A DNA stretch of 43,792 nucleotides from an uncultured Odoribacter sp. (GTDB lineage: Bacteria > Bacteroidota > Bacteroidia > Bacteroidales > Marinifilaceae), in the NCBI GenBank assembly GCA_910578985.1, contig CAJTSF010000020.1, positions 1 to 43,792 on the forward strand, in the 5' to 3' direction. Below are positions 33,822 through 43,754 of this stretch, one piece after another. The translations under genes and the position numbers were made by a program. The number at the start of each line of letters is the position of its first letter. Within the stretch, counting starts at the first letter, position 1. The notes under the pieces were generated by a model that did no database searches, was not told the origin of the DNA, and was given only the letters and a program-made list of their open reading frames with translations.

Positions 33822-35327
33822 TTATTCGTTCATTTTCAACAGTTCGTCGATGTGGGTGCGGTCGTTCCACAGGCGCGGCACCTTGTGCTGACCGCCCAGT
33901 TTGCCCTTCTCTTTGAGCCATTCGTTGAACAGCCCGCGGCGTGCCTTCTGCAGGCGGAGGCGTTCCAACGACAGCAGGCGCTTCGCCTCGTAGTCCGAGT
34001 TCAGGCGTTGCAACTCCTTGTCGAGCGCTTCGGCGAATGCTTCCGGGTCGGCAGGAGGCGTACTGAACTCCACGAGCCATTCGTGCGCACCCCTTTTTCC
34101 TTCCTCCATGAACACCGGCGCGGCGGTAAATTCGACGACTTCCGCCCCTGTTGCCCGGCACACGGTGTGCAATGCCTCCGTGGCGTTGTCGATAATCAAC
34201 TCCTCGCCGAAAGCATTGATGAACAGTTTGGTCCTTCCAGTAATCCTGAACTTGTAAGGCTTCGTGGAGGTAAACTGGATGGTGTCCCCGATCATATACC
34301 GCCACAGCCCGCTGTTCGTCGTGATGACCAAAGCATAGTTCTCGCCCGTCTTCACCTCCTCCAGCATGAGGGTGCGCGGCTTGCTTTGCCCCACCTCGCT
34401 CACGGGCATGAACTCGTAGTACACCCCGTAGTCCAGCATCAGCAGCAGGGAGGTGTCCTCCGGGTCGTCCTGCAATCCGAAAAATCCTTCCGAGGCGTTG
34501 TAGGTCTCCAGATATTTCATCTTGGGGTCGGGCAGCAGCCGGCGGTATTGCTCGCGGTAGGGTGTGAAACTGATGCCCCCGTGGATGAACAGTTCCAGGT
34601 TGGGCCACACCTCATGCAGGTGCTTTTTCCCCGTCCGCTCCAGTATCTTGTTGATGACCGTGAGAAACCACGATGGCACCCCCGCCAGGCACCGCACGTC
34701 TTCCCGCACGGTCGTCTCGCAGATTTTCTCGATTTTCTCCTCCCAGTTGCTCATCAGCATAATCGAGGCGTCGGGTGTCTTCATCCGGTTCGCCCAGAAC
34801 GGCGTATTGGAAATCAGGATGGCGGACAAGTCGCCGAAGCGGCAGTCCGTGTTTGTCTTGCTCACCTCGCTGCTGCCTCCCAGCGCCAGCGTCTTTCCGC
34901 CGAACACCCCCGCTTCGGGATATAGGCGGTTGAACACTGCAATCACATCCTTCCCCCCGCGGAAATGGCACTCTTCCAACGCGGAAGGACTCACCGGGAT
35001 AAACTTGCTCTTGGCGTCCGTCGTCCCCGACGACTTCGCGAACCAGCGCGTCTCCTCCGGCCACAGGATGCCGCTTTCCCCCTCCATCATCCTCCGCACC
35101 TCCCCGCTGATTTCCTCGTAGCTCACGACAGGCACCCGCTCCCGGTACTGCTCCGGGGTAAGGATGGTGTCAAACCCGTAACGTTTCCCGTATTCCGTCG
35201 ATTTGCCCCGCGTGAGCAACTCCTGCCACGTGTCGCGTTGCACCTTGACGGGATGGGCTTTGAAATAGTCGATTTGCGACAGTCTTTTTTGGGTGAATAA
35301 CCCCAGCAACGTATTGATAAAAGTCAT
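33822..35327 (-). CDS. GH3-family acyl-adenylating protein
   Basis: A 501-aa protein of the GH3 family, a branch of the ANL adenylate-forming superfamily. Plant members conjugate auxin or jasmonate to amino acids; bacterial members have unknown substrates. Features seen are WFAKSSGTTDAKSKFIPVS (ATP phosphate loop), YNASEGFFG, and the YMIGDTIQF plus ITGRTKLFINAFGEEL region near the hinge. The start at 35327 (MTFINTLLGLFTQKRL) overlaps the rnhB stop by 4 bp (ATGA). The long open frame upstream reads through rnhB out of frame as an Arg/Gly-rich peptide and is not real. It probably joins an acyl group to an amine, but this is an inference from the family. Confidence 0.88.
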   Translation of the reverse strand: MTFINTLLGLFTQKRLSQIDYFKAHPVKVQRDTWQELLTRGKSTEYGKRYGFDTILTPEQYRERVPVVSYEEISGEVRRMMEGESGILWPEETRWFAKSSGTTDAKSKFIPVSPSALEECHFRGGKDVIAVFNRLYPEAGVFGGKTLALGGSSEVSKTNTDCRFGDLSAILISNTPFWANRMKTPDASIMLMSNWEEKIEKICETTVREDVRCLAGVPSWFLTVINKILERTGKKHLHEVWPNLELFIHGGISFTPYREQYRRLLPDPKMKYLETYNASEGFFGLQDDPEDTSLLLMLDYGVYYEFMPVSEVGQSKPRTLMLEEVKTGENYALVITTNSGLWRYMIGDTIQFTSTKPYKFRITGRTKLFINAFGEELIIDNATEALHTVCRATGAEVVEFTAAPVFMEEGKRGAHEWLVEFSTPPADPEAFAEALDKELQRLNSDYEAKRLLSLERLRLQKARRGLFNEWLKEKGKLGGQHKVPRLWNDRTHIDELLKMNE

Positions 35328-35923
35328 GGCTCCTTGTGTGAAAGTTCTTTTTGTAATTTGAAACTGGTCCGGTGGTGCGGCGTGATGCCGTGCCGGGCAA
35401 TCGCCTCGTAGTGGTCGCGGGTGGGATACCCCTTGTTCTTTGCCCAACGGTAGTCGGGAAACTCTTCCGCGAGACGGTTCATATATTCGTCGCGGTGCGT
35501 CTTGGCAAGCACCGAGGCGGCGGCGATGGACATATACTTTCCGTCCCCCTTCACGATGCAGGTGTGCGGCGTCCCGCCGTAAGGCTTGAACCGGTTGCCG
35601 TCCACGATGATATGCTCCGGGCGCACCTCCAGCTTGTCCAATGCGCGGTGCATGGCGGTGATGGCGGCGTTCAGGATATTGATGCGGTCGATTTCCTCCG
35701 GTTCGACCGCAGCCACCGCCCATGCCACCGCCTCCCGCTCGATGACGGGGCGCAGCATCTCCCGTTGCCGTTCGCTCAACTGCTTCGAATCGTTCAACAG
35801 CTCGTTCCGAAATCCCTCCGGCAGGATGACCGCCGCCGCGAACACCGGTCCCGCCAGGCACCCCCGTCCCGCCTCGTCGCATCCAGCTTCCGTGCCCTCT
35901 TGATTATATTTTGCCTCCAACAT
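35324..35923 (-). CDS. rnhB: Ribonuclease HII
   Basis: Cuts the RNA strand of RNA-DNA hybrids and starts the removal of single ribonucleotides from DNA. The signature CDEAGRGCLAGPV (15-27) gives catalytic D16 and E17; the third acidic residue is D108 in HIIVDGNR, and ASVLAKTHRDEYM carries the downstream family motif. The length of 199 aa is normal. It heads the long minus-strand run, and its stop overlaps the GH3 start. A TACTTTTG -7 element (35956-35963) precedes it. Confidence 0.96.
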   Translation of the reverse strand: MLEAKYNQEGTEAGCDEAGRGCLAGPVFAAAVILPEGFRNELLNDSKQLSERQREMLRPVIEREAVAWAVAAVEPEEIDRINILNAAITAMHRALDKLEVRPEHIIVDGNRFKPYGGTPHTCIVKGDGKYMSIAAASVLAKTHRDEYMNRLAEEFPDYRWAKNKGYPTRDHYEAIARHGITPHHRTSFKLQKELSHKEP

Positions 35924-35947
35924 ACCCGCTTGCTTTGAAAAATAATC

Positions 35948-35963
35948 TATTTTTGCAAAAGTA
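35948..35963. promoter_or_regulatory. Back-to-back -7 elements for divergent DUF4268 and rnhB genes
   Basis: TATTTTTG (35948-35955, plus) abuts TACTTTTG read on the minus strand (complement of 35956-35963), forming a near-palindrome. Each lies at a reasonable distance from its start codon (36003 plus, 35923 minus). Neither has a clear TTTG -33 box at the right spacing. Confidence 0.5.
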
Positions 35964-36002
35964 ATGATTTTCTATGTTCCATCTTCAATTTTCAACGAAA
36001 TA

Positions 36003-36455
36003 ATGTGGTCGAAAGAAGAAGCAAAAGAGTTACGGATTAATTTCTGGAATGGTTTCAAGAGATATTGCTCCCGCCATCGCATTTACCGCAAGTGGGTGCT
36101 CACCGGCGTAAAAATCAAGTCCACCCAGCTCAAATTCTATGCCGACGAGGAGAAGGCGCTGGTCCTGTTCCAGATTGACCACAAGAACGACCTCCGCCGC
36201 TATGAGGTCTACGAATGTTTCCAGTCCTACCGCAAACTCATGGCGGCGGACTGCGGAGAGGACCTCCGCTGGGAGGAGGATTACACCGGCATCGGCGAAC
36301 GTCCCGTGAGCGCCATCTACTTCGAACTCCCCGGCGTCAGCCTCTACCGCCCGGAGGACTGGGACACCATCTACGCCTTTTTCGCCGAAAAAATGCCCCT
36401 CCTCGAGGAAGCTTATTGGGAATACCGCGACCTGATTACCGAACGCCTGAAGTGA
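36003..36455 (+). CDS. DUF4268-family protein
   Basis: A 150-aa soluble protein. The start at 36003 (MWSKEEAKELRINFWNGF) is where similarity to the Bacteroidota DUF4268 family begins; an ATG at 35964 would place the leader over the promoter. The sequence is rich in aromatic and charged residues, with FARDEE-like blocks such as FYADEEKALVLFQIDHK and IYFELPGVSLYRPEDW. DUF4268 domains are often found alone in this phylum or fused to restriction-type nuclease parts elsewhere, but no nuclease motif is seen here and I assign no function. It faces recQ, 120 bp apart stop to stop, with no clear terminator. Confidence 0.8.
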   Translation: MWSKEEAKELRINFWNGFKRYCSRHRIYRKWVLTGVKIKSTQLKFYADEEKALVLFQIDHKNDLRRYEVYECFQSYRKLMAADCGEDLRWEEDYTGIGERPVSAIYFELPGVSLYRPEDWDTIYAFFAEKMPLLEEAYWEYRDLITERLK

Positions 36456-36575
36456 GTTTCGGGCATTCCCGGAAATATTTTCGTACTATCTTTTCATATA
36501 CCCCATAGAGCATGGGTGTTTGTTCCACAAATATCATGGCGCACATAAAATGAAGGAAACCTGTAATCGGTGCTC

Positions 36576-38768
<2,193 letters not shown>

Positions 38769-38808
38769 AAATGTATTTTCTCTCACTCCTTGTTCTTCCT
38801 CGGAGTCG

Positions 38809-38816
38809 CAAAATTA
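38809..38816 (-). promoter_or_regulatory. Candidate -7 element for recQ
   Basis: TAATTTTG on the minus strand lies about 40 bp before the recQ ATG at 38768. No good -33 box is at the usual distance. Confidence 0.4.
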
Positions 38817-38833
38817 TAATTAAATTCTTATGT

Positions 38834-38866
38834 TTTGCTATTCGATTTATAAAAATGGTAATTTTG
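38834..38866 (+). promoter_or_regulatory. Promoter of the kdsD-like gene
   Basis: TTTG at 38834-38837, a 21-nt spacer and TAATTTTG at 38859-38866. The leader would be nearly 90 nt long, unusually long for this window, and includes an AT-rich stretch. No riboswitch-like fold was recognised in it. Confidence 0.65.
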
Positions 38867-38959
38867 CCATTAGTAAAGTTATAGCAAAAATCGGATGTGG
38901 CAATGCTTTATTCATGTTTTTTTTGGCACAAATATTGTCGGACGGAATAAAGCTGTTTT

Positions 38960-39949
38960 ATGAATGAAGAAACAGGGTTTGAAATGATTGATATTAAGAA
39001 TGTTGCAAAAAAAGTGATTGCCGACGAAGCGGCGGCGATACAGAATTTGAGCGGGTTTATCGATGACGATTTTGAGAAAGTGGTGGATTTAATTTACCGC
39101 AGCAAGGGGCGGGTGATCGTTACGGGCATCGGAAAAAGTGCGATTATTGCGCAAAAAATCGTGGCGACGTTGAATTCCACGGGCACGCCGGCAGTGTTTA
39201 TGCACGCGGCGGATGCCATTCACGGGGATTTGGGGATGGTTTGCCGGGACGATGTGGTGATTTGCATCTCGAAGAGCGGAAACACACCGGAGATTAAGGT
39301 GCTGGTGCCGCTCATCCGGAATGTCGGGAACGACCGGATTGTGGCGATGGTGTCGAACACGGATTCGTTTCTGGCGCGCAATGCCGCTTATGTGCTGAAA
39401 GCGCAGGTGGAGCGGGAGGCATGTCCGAATAACTTGGCGCCGACGACCTCGACGACTGCCCAATTGGTGATAGGGGATGCGTTGGCGGTTTGCCTGATTG
39501 AGTGCCGCAGTTTTTCGAGCCGTGATTTTGCGCGGTATCATCCGGGCGGTTCCTTGGGCAAACGTCTGTACACGCGGGTGGCGGATGTCTACGATACGGA
39601 GAATAAGCCCCGGGTGCGGAAAGAGGATTCTATCCGAGAGGTGATTCTGGAGATGTCGCACGGGCGGAAGGGCGCCGTGGCGGTGACGGACGAAGGGGGA
39701 TGCCTGGAAGGCATCATCACGGACGGGGATTTGCGGCGCATGCTGACGAAATACCGGGATATCGACGGGTTGAAAGCACAGGATATCATGTCCTCATCCC
39801 CCAGGACGGTGACGGAGGAGGAGCTGGCGTATAACGCTTTCCGGAAGATGGAGGAGAATAATATCACCCATTTGATTGTGGTGGGAGAGGGGAATATATA
39901 TAAAGGTATCGTGTACATCCGTGATATCCTGCGGGAGGGGGTGGTGTGA
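38960..39949 (+). CDS. Arabinose-5-phosphate isomerase, KpsF/GutQ/KdsD family
   Basis: Converts ribulose 5-phosphate to arabinose 5-phosphate, the first step to KDO for lipopolysaccharide. The SIS domain (about 35-175) has GIGKSAIIAQKIVATLNSTG and FMHAADAIHGDLG, with the nucleophile-like SKSGNTPE loop. Two CBS domains occupy about 205-325 (DEGGCLEGIITDGDLRR; NITHLIVVGEGN). The length of 329 aa is normal for KdsD. An internal ATG at codon 9 is an alternative start. It is followed 19 bp later by the DUF5686 gene and then lptB, a cell-envelope group. Confidence 0.92.
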   Translation: MNEETGFEMIDIKNVAKKVIADEAAAIQNLSGFIDDDFEKVVDLIYRSKGRVIVTGIGKSAIIAQKIVATLNSTGTPAVFMHAADAIHGDLGMVCRDDVVICISKSGNTPEIKVLVPLIRNVGNDRIVAMVSNTDSFLARNAAYVLKAQVEREACPNNLAPTTSTTAQLVIGDALAVCLIECRSFSSRDFARYHPGGSLGKRLYTRVADVYDTENKPRVRKEDSIREVILEMSHGRKGAVAVTDEGGCLEGIITDGDLRRMLTKYRDIDGLKAQDIMSSSPRTVTEEELAYNAFRKMEENNITHLIVVGEGNIYKGIVYIRDILREGVV

Positions 39950-39968
39950 GGCAAAAGACGACGGGAGG

Positions 39969-42446
39969 ATGAAAGGGAGTATCGTCATATCATTGCTGTT
40001 GCTTGTGCAGGTTGCCCTGGCGCAGAGCACGCGGGTGAGGGGTAAGGTGACGGATGCGAAGACGGGCGAGGCGTTGCCCTTTGTCAATGTGTTCTTTACG
40101 GGAACGACTGTCGGTCAGACCACGGATTTCGACGGCAATTATTACTTGGAAACGCGGGAGAAGGTGTCCGAATTGCAGGTGTCGATGATGGGGTATGTGG
40201 CGCAGAGGGTACAGGTCACGCCGGGGGCGTTCCGGACATTCGATTTTGCACTGGAGCCGCAGGCGGTCGATTTGGAGGAGGTGCGGGTGACGCCGGGAGA
40301 GAATCCGGCGGACGCCGTGATGCGGCGGGTAATCCGGAACAAGCCAAGGAACAATCCGCACTCCCTGCCGGAATACGCTTGCCGGACTTACACGAAAATG
40401 GAACTGGATTTGACGAATATCAAACCGGGCTTCAGGAACAGGAAGTTGCAGAAGAATTTCGGTTTCGTCTTTAATCACATGGACACGTCGGTGGTGACGG
40501 GAAAGGCTTATCTGCCGGTGATGATTACGGAATCCGTATCGGATTATTATTTCCGGAAGTCGCCGGCGGTTTCGAGGGAGGTGGTGCGTGCCAGCCGCAT
40601 AGCGGGTATCGAGGAGGATTATACCCTGGCGCAGTTCACAGGGCACATGCACGGGAAGGTGAATTTCTATGACAATTACATCGACATCTTCGACGTGCGC
40701 TTTGCCAGCCCTTTGTCCGACCACGGGCGGCTTTTTTACAAATATTATCTGGTGGACAGCCTCCAGATTGACGGGCGGAAAACGTATAAAATCCGTTTCC
40801 ATCCGAAAGCTTTCTCCACGCCGGTGCTGGACGGCGAGGTGCACATCGATTCCCTGACCTGGGCATTGCAGTCCGCACACGTGAAGATGGTGAAGGGACT
40901 GAACGTGAATTGGGTGAGAAATCTTGCACTGGACAATGAGAATCGGCTGCTGGAAGATTCCGTGTGGTTCCCGAAGCAGGACCGTATATTTGCCGATTTC
41001 TCGGTCTTCATGTCCGACTCTTCCAAGGTAGTCTCTTTTTTAGGTCACCGTCAAATCGACTATTCCGCCGTGCGGTTGCATGATGCCATCCCGAAAGAGG
41101 TGGAACGGATGGACAATGAGGTGATGATTAACAGCCGGGTGCTGAACCGGGATGAGCATTTCTGGGATACTGTCCGTCCGTATGCCTTGAGCGACAAGGA
41201 AAGGCAGATTTACGGGATGGTGGACTCCATCAAGAATGTGCCGCTTTACCGGACGGTGTATGATCTCCTTGCCATGGCATTAGGCGGTTATTACGAAACG
41301 GGACCGGTGGAGTGGGGACCTTATTACAAGTTGTTGAGCTTTAATGACCAGGAAGGCATCCGTTTTCAGTTGGGCGCCCGGACAACCAAGGATTTCAGCC
41401 GCAGATGGCGTCTGTCCGCATACGGGGCGTACAGCCTGAAGAATGAGGAGTGGATGGGGGGCGGAGGGGTGGAATATGTTTTCAGGGAATTGCCTACATC
41501 CAAACTGAATGTTTCCTGCAGGCATGACATGGTACAATTGGGAGCGGGAGTCCATGCCTTGACGGAGAGCAATATATTGAGTTCGATTTTTTCACGGGGG
41601 GGAGGAAACCGGCTGACGATGGTCCATCGCCTGGATGCTGCTTTTGAGCAGGAGTGGCGGCAGGGATTCGGCAATACGTTGGGCGTGCAGGCGCAGCGGG
41701 TGTTTGCCAATGAAGAAGTGCCTTTTGTCCGTCCCTCCGGCGAAGCGTTGCCTTCGATTGCATCGACCGTGATTTCCCTGAACACGCGCTTTGCCAAGGA
41801 TGAGACGGTCATCCGGAAGACTTTCGACAAGTATTCCCTGGGGTCGGATTATCCGATAGTGAGCCTGGATTTGGCGATGGGAGTGAAAGGGTTGCTGAAA
41901 AACGATTTCGAATTTTACCGGGTGACGGCGTCCCTTTACTACGACGTGCCCGTTTCGCCGATAGGGACTTCGGAGATTGTGCTGACAGGCGGCAAGATAT
42001 TCGGAAAAGTACCTTATCCTCTGTTGAAACTGCATGAGGGAAATTCGACCTATTTTTATGATAATTTTGCCTATTCCTGCATGAATTATTACGAGTTCGC
42101 CTCGGATGCCTGGGTGTCGTTTTTCTATGAACATCATTTCAAGGGGTTTTTCTTGGGGAAAATACCTTTGTTGAAGAGATTGCAATGGCGGGAGGTTTTT
42201 GTCTTGAAGGCTTTGGTCGGTACGCTTTCGGACAAAAACGACGGTAGTGCGGCAGATAGCAGGGCAGTGTTGCGCTTCCCTGTCGGCTTGAGTTCGGTCT
42301 CCAAACCTTATGTGGAGGCGGGAATTGGCATTGAGAATATTTTCCGCTTGTTCCGCTTGGATGCCGTCTGGCGCTTGACCCACCGCACCTCGATGCAGGA
42401 CATCCAGAACTTTACGCTCAATGTTTCGGTGGATTTGAATTTTTGA
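39969..42446 (+). CDS. DUF5686/carboxypeptidase-regulatory-like outer-membrane protein
   Basis: An 825-aa exported protein. The start at 39969 is preceded by a GGGAGG Shine-Dalgarno-like site and begins a clean signal peptide (MKGSIVISLLLLVQVALA, cut before Q19). Residues about 24-105 form a carboxypeptidase D regulatory-like beta-sandwich (VRGKVTDAKTGEALPFVNVF), common at the N-terminus of TonB-dependent proteins. There is no plug domain. The rest matches DUF5686 and ends with alternating aromatic strands and a terminal aromatic (DLNF), the sign of an outer-membrane beta-barrel. The function is unknown. It sits between kdsD-like and lptB, which suggests envelope biogenesis. The earlier in-frame codons inside the isomerase gene are rejected. 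Confidence 0.88.
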   Translation: MKGSIVISLLLLVQVALAQSTRVRGKVTDAKTGEALPFVNVFFTGTTVGQTTDFDGNYYLETREKVSELQVSMMGYVAQRVQVTPGAFRTFDFALEPQAVDLEEVRVTPGENPADAVMRRVIRNKPRNNPHSLPEYACRTYTKMELDLTNIKPGFRNRKLQKNFGFVFNHMDTSVVTGKAYLPVMITESVSDYYFRKSPAVSREVVRASRIAGIEEDYTLAQFTGHMHGKVNFYDNYIDIFDVRFASPLSDHGRLFYKYYLVDSLQIDGRKTYKIRFHPKAFSTPVLDGEVHIDSLTWALQSAHVKMVKGLNVNWVRNLALDNENRLLEDSVWFPKQDRIFADFSVFMSDSSKVVSFLGHRQIDYSAVRLHDAIPKEVERMDNEVMINSRVLNRDEHFWDTVRPYALSDKERQIYGMVDSIKNVPLYRTVYDLLAMALGGYYETGPVEWGPYYKLLSFNDQEGIRFQLGARTTKDFSRRWRLSAYGAYSLKNEEWMGGGGVEYVFRELPTSKLNVSCRHDMVQLGAGVHALTESNILSSIFSRGGGNRLTMVHRLDAAFEQEWRQGFGNTLGVQAQRVFANEEVPFVRPSGEALPSIASTVISLNTRFAKDETVIRKTFDKYSLGSDYPIVSLDLAMGVKGLLKNDFEFYRVTASLYYDVPVSPIGTSEIVLTGGKIFGKVPYPLLKLHEGNSTYFYDNFAYSCMNYYEFASDAWVSFFYEHHFKGFFLGKIPLLKRLQWREVFVLKALVGTLSDKNDGSAADSRAVLRFPVGLSSVSKPYVEAGIGIENIFRLFRLDAVWRLTHRTSMQDIQNFTLNVSVDLNF

Positions 42447-42470
42447 TTTCGTTTTTTATCATTACTTTTG
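42442..42470 (+). promoter_or_regulatory. Probable promoter of lptB
   Basis: TACTTTTG at 42463-42470 is a perfect -7 box. TTTG at 42442-42445 is 17 nt upstream, slightly closer than usual, and overlaps the stop codon of the DUF5686 gene. The predicted leader is only about 11 nt. Confidence 0.5.
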
Positions 42471-42487
42471 CGACAAAACCAGCAGTG

Positions 42488-43222
42488 ATGAAACTGAGAG
42501 CAGAACATTTAGTCAAGAAATACAAGAGCCGGACGGTGGTGAAAGATGTATCCGTGGAGGTGGAACAGGGGGAGATTGTGGGCTTGTTGGGACCTAACGG
42601 AGCAGGGAAGACGACCTCTTTCTATATGATTGTCGGATTGATTACGCCCAACGGGGGACGCATCTTTCTGGACGACCGGGAGATTACGAAAGAACCGGTG
42701 TTCCGCCGGGCACAGTTGGGGGTGGGGTATCTGGCGCAGGAGGCTTCGGTGTTCCGCCGGTTAAGCGTGGAAGACAATATCCGGGCGGTTCTGGAGATGA
42801 CCAAGATGTCGAGGGAGGAGCAGCGGGAGCGCTTGGAGGAGATGTTGGACGAGTTCGGTTTGCAGCATATCCGTAAGAGTTTGGGTATCCAGTTGTCCGG
42901 AGGAGAACGCCGCCGGACGGAGATTGCGCGGGCGCTATCCATCCGTCCGAAGTTTATACTGCTGGATGAGCCTTTTGCCGGGGTGGACCCGATTGCTGTG
43001 GAGGATATCCAGCATATTGTACAGAAGCTGAAAGATAAGAATATCGGTATTTTGATAACCGACCATAATGTGCAGGAGACGCTTTCCATCACGGATCGCG
43101 CTTATCTGTTGTACGACGGGCGTATCCTCCAGGCGGGAACCGCAGAACATCTGGCTGCCGACCCGGAGGTGAGGAGGGTGTACTTAGGGAAAAATTTCGA
43201 GTTGAGGCGGAAAAAGGATTAG
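42488..43222 (+). CDS. lptB: LPS export ABC transporter ATPase LptB
   Basis: The cytoplasmic ATPase that drives lipopolysaccharide extraction by LptF/G. From the ATG at 42488 it is 244 aa. Walker A is GPNGAGKTT (35-43), the signature LSGGERRRTEIARAL and Walker B FILLDEPFAGVDP follow, then the switch His in LITDHNVQET. The LptB-specific EDNIRAVLEM segment and YLAQEASVFRRL support LptB over other ABC ATPases. A TTG-initiated longer frame from 42443 would cover the promoter and has no family support. A possible imperfect hairpin at 43225-43246 lacks a T-run, so a terminator is not clear. Confidence 0.95.
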   Translation: MKLRAEHLVKKYKSRTVVKDVSVEVEQGEIVGLLGPNGAGKTTSFYMIVGLITPNGGRIFLDDREITKEPVFRRAQLGVGYLAQEASVFRRLSVEDNIRAVLEMTKMSREEQRERLEEMLDEFGLQHIRKSLGIQLSGGERRRTEIARALSIRPKFILLDEPFAGVDPIAVEDIQHIVQKLKDKNIGILITDHNVQETLSITDRAYLLYDGRILQAGTAEHLAADPEVRRVYLGKNFELRRKKD

Positions 43223-43253
43223 AAGGGATTTTTGGAAAAATCTCCCGAAAGTT

Positions 43254-43285
43254 GTTGGCGTATTGAAATATGTTTTCTATATTTG
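43254..43285 (+). promoter_or_regulatory. Promoter of tRNA-Gly
   Basis: GTTG at 43254-43257, a 20-nt spacer and TATATTTG at 43278-43285, followed 19 bp later by the mature tRNA 5' end. Confidence 0.6.
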
Positions 43286-43304
43286 CAGCGCATTAAAGGG
43301 ATAT

Positions 43305-43377
43305 GCGATAATAGCTCAGTTGGTAGAGCGTTGGCTTCCCAAGCCGAAGGTCGCGGGTTCGAGTCCCGTTTATCGCT
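43305..43377 (+). tRNA. tRNA-Gly (CCC anticodon)
   Basis: A 73-nt cloverleaf. Acceptor stem GCGATAA pairs with TTATCGC, the discriminator base is T, the anticodon stem TTGGC/GCCGA closes loop TTCCCAA with anticodon CCC, and the T loop is TTCGAGT. No CCA is encoded. tRNA 3' ends are common integration sites; I see no second copy of the 3' end within the 415 bp to the right. Confidence 0.95.
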
Positions 43378-43384
43378 CAGTCAG

Positions 43385-43413
43385 ACAGCCACTTGAAGAA
43401 GTGGCTGTTTTTT
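43385..43413 (+). terminator. Rho-independent terminator after tRNA-Gly
   Basis: A perfect 10-bp stem ACAGCCACTT/AAGTGGCTGT with a GAAG tetraloop (43385-43408) runs into a T-run ending near 43413. It is the strongest terminator in the window and makes the region to the right a separate transcription unit. Confidence 0.9.
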
Positions 43414-43754
43414 CAAACTATTAACGGAGGCGAATGGGGGGTGGCGAAAGATTATTTCTTAAGGTGTTTTCGGGTGGCTGTTATAGAGAAGCCGGGGGCT
43501 TACTGGGGGTTTTCCGGGAGCGAATCCTATATGCACCCTACATTTTCCCTATATCATCCCTACTCGCGCATAGGGTTGGTATAGGGTTCATGTTGGGTTG
43601 GTATAGAAATCACTCCCGGAAAACCCCCGGTAAGCCCCTGGAAATAGAGTTTGAAAGCTACATGGAGAAAAAAGATGAAGCAATAGCGCGTGTGTGTTTG
43701 GATGATGGCAGAGACCCTATTTATTTCTACGTAATTATAAATTAGGAATCAGAA
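43414..43754. other. Region without a supported gene between tRNA-Gly terminator and a partial gene
   Basis: About 340 bp with no recognisable gene. It holds the iteron palindrome (43492-43641). An open frame runs through it on the plus strand (43434-43745, 103 codons) but its product matches nothing I know and the middle is encoded by the palindrome. Its last 27 codons from the ATG at 43663 (MEKKDEAIARVCLDDGRD) have protein-like composition and could be a gene remnant. Confidence 0.5.
43492..43641. repeat. 150-bp imperfect palindrome with four 22-bp-phased iterons
   Basis: The outer arms 43495-43520 and 43613-43638 are inverted copies with 25 of 26 positions matching. Inside lie two direct copies of CCTATAYNNNCCCTAY at 43526-43541 and 43548-43563, spaced by exactly 22 bp. 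Two inverted copies lie at 43570-43585 and 43592-43607, again 22 bp apart, the last with two mismatches. All pairs share one centre (43566.5, a CGCG). Over the two 72-bp arms, 57 positions match by my count. It could form a cruciform or an RNA hairpin, or bind a protein on one DNA face. Function unknown. Confidence 0.85.

Noticed and set aside
35328..35882. N-terminal extension of the GH3 protein by 185 codons
   Set aside because: It lies within rnhB in another frame, reads Arg/Gly-rich, and the GH3 family start fits the ATG at 35327.
43225..43246. Terminator after lptB
   Set aside because: The stem is imperfect, mostly A-T pairs, and no T-run follows.
43526..43607. A short CRISPR array
   Set aside because: The four motifs are in two orientations with only 6-nt gaps, so they are mirrored iterons, not repeats with spacers.
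43492..43641. An integron attC site
   Set aside because: It is an imperfect palindrome of suitable size, but the ends lack the GTTRRRY/RYYYAAC core sites and no integrase is seen.
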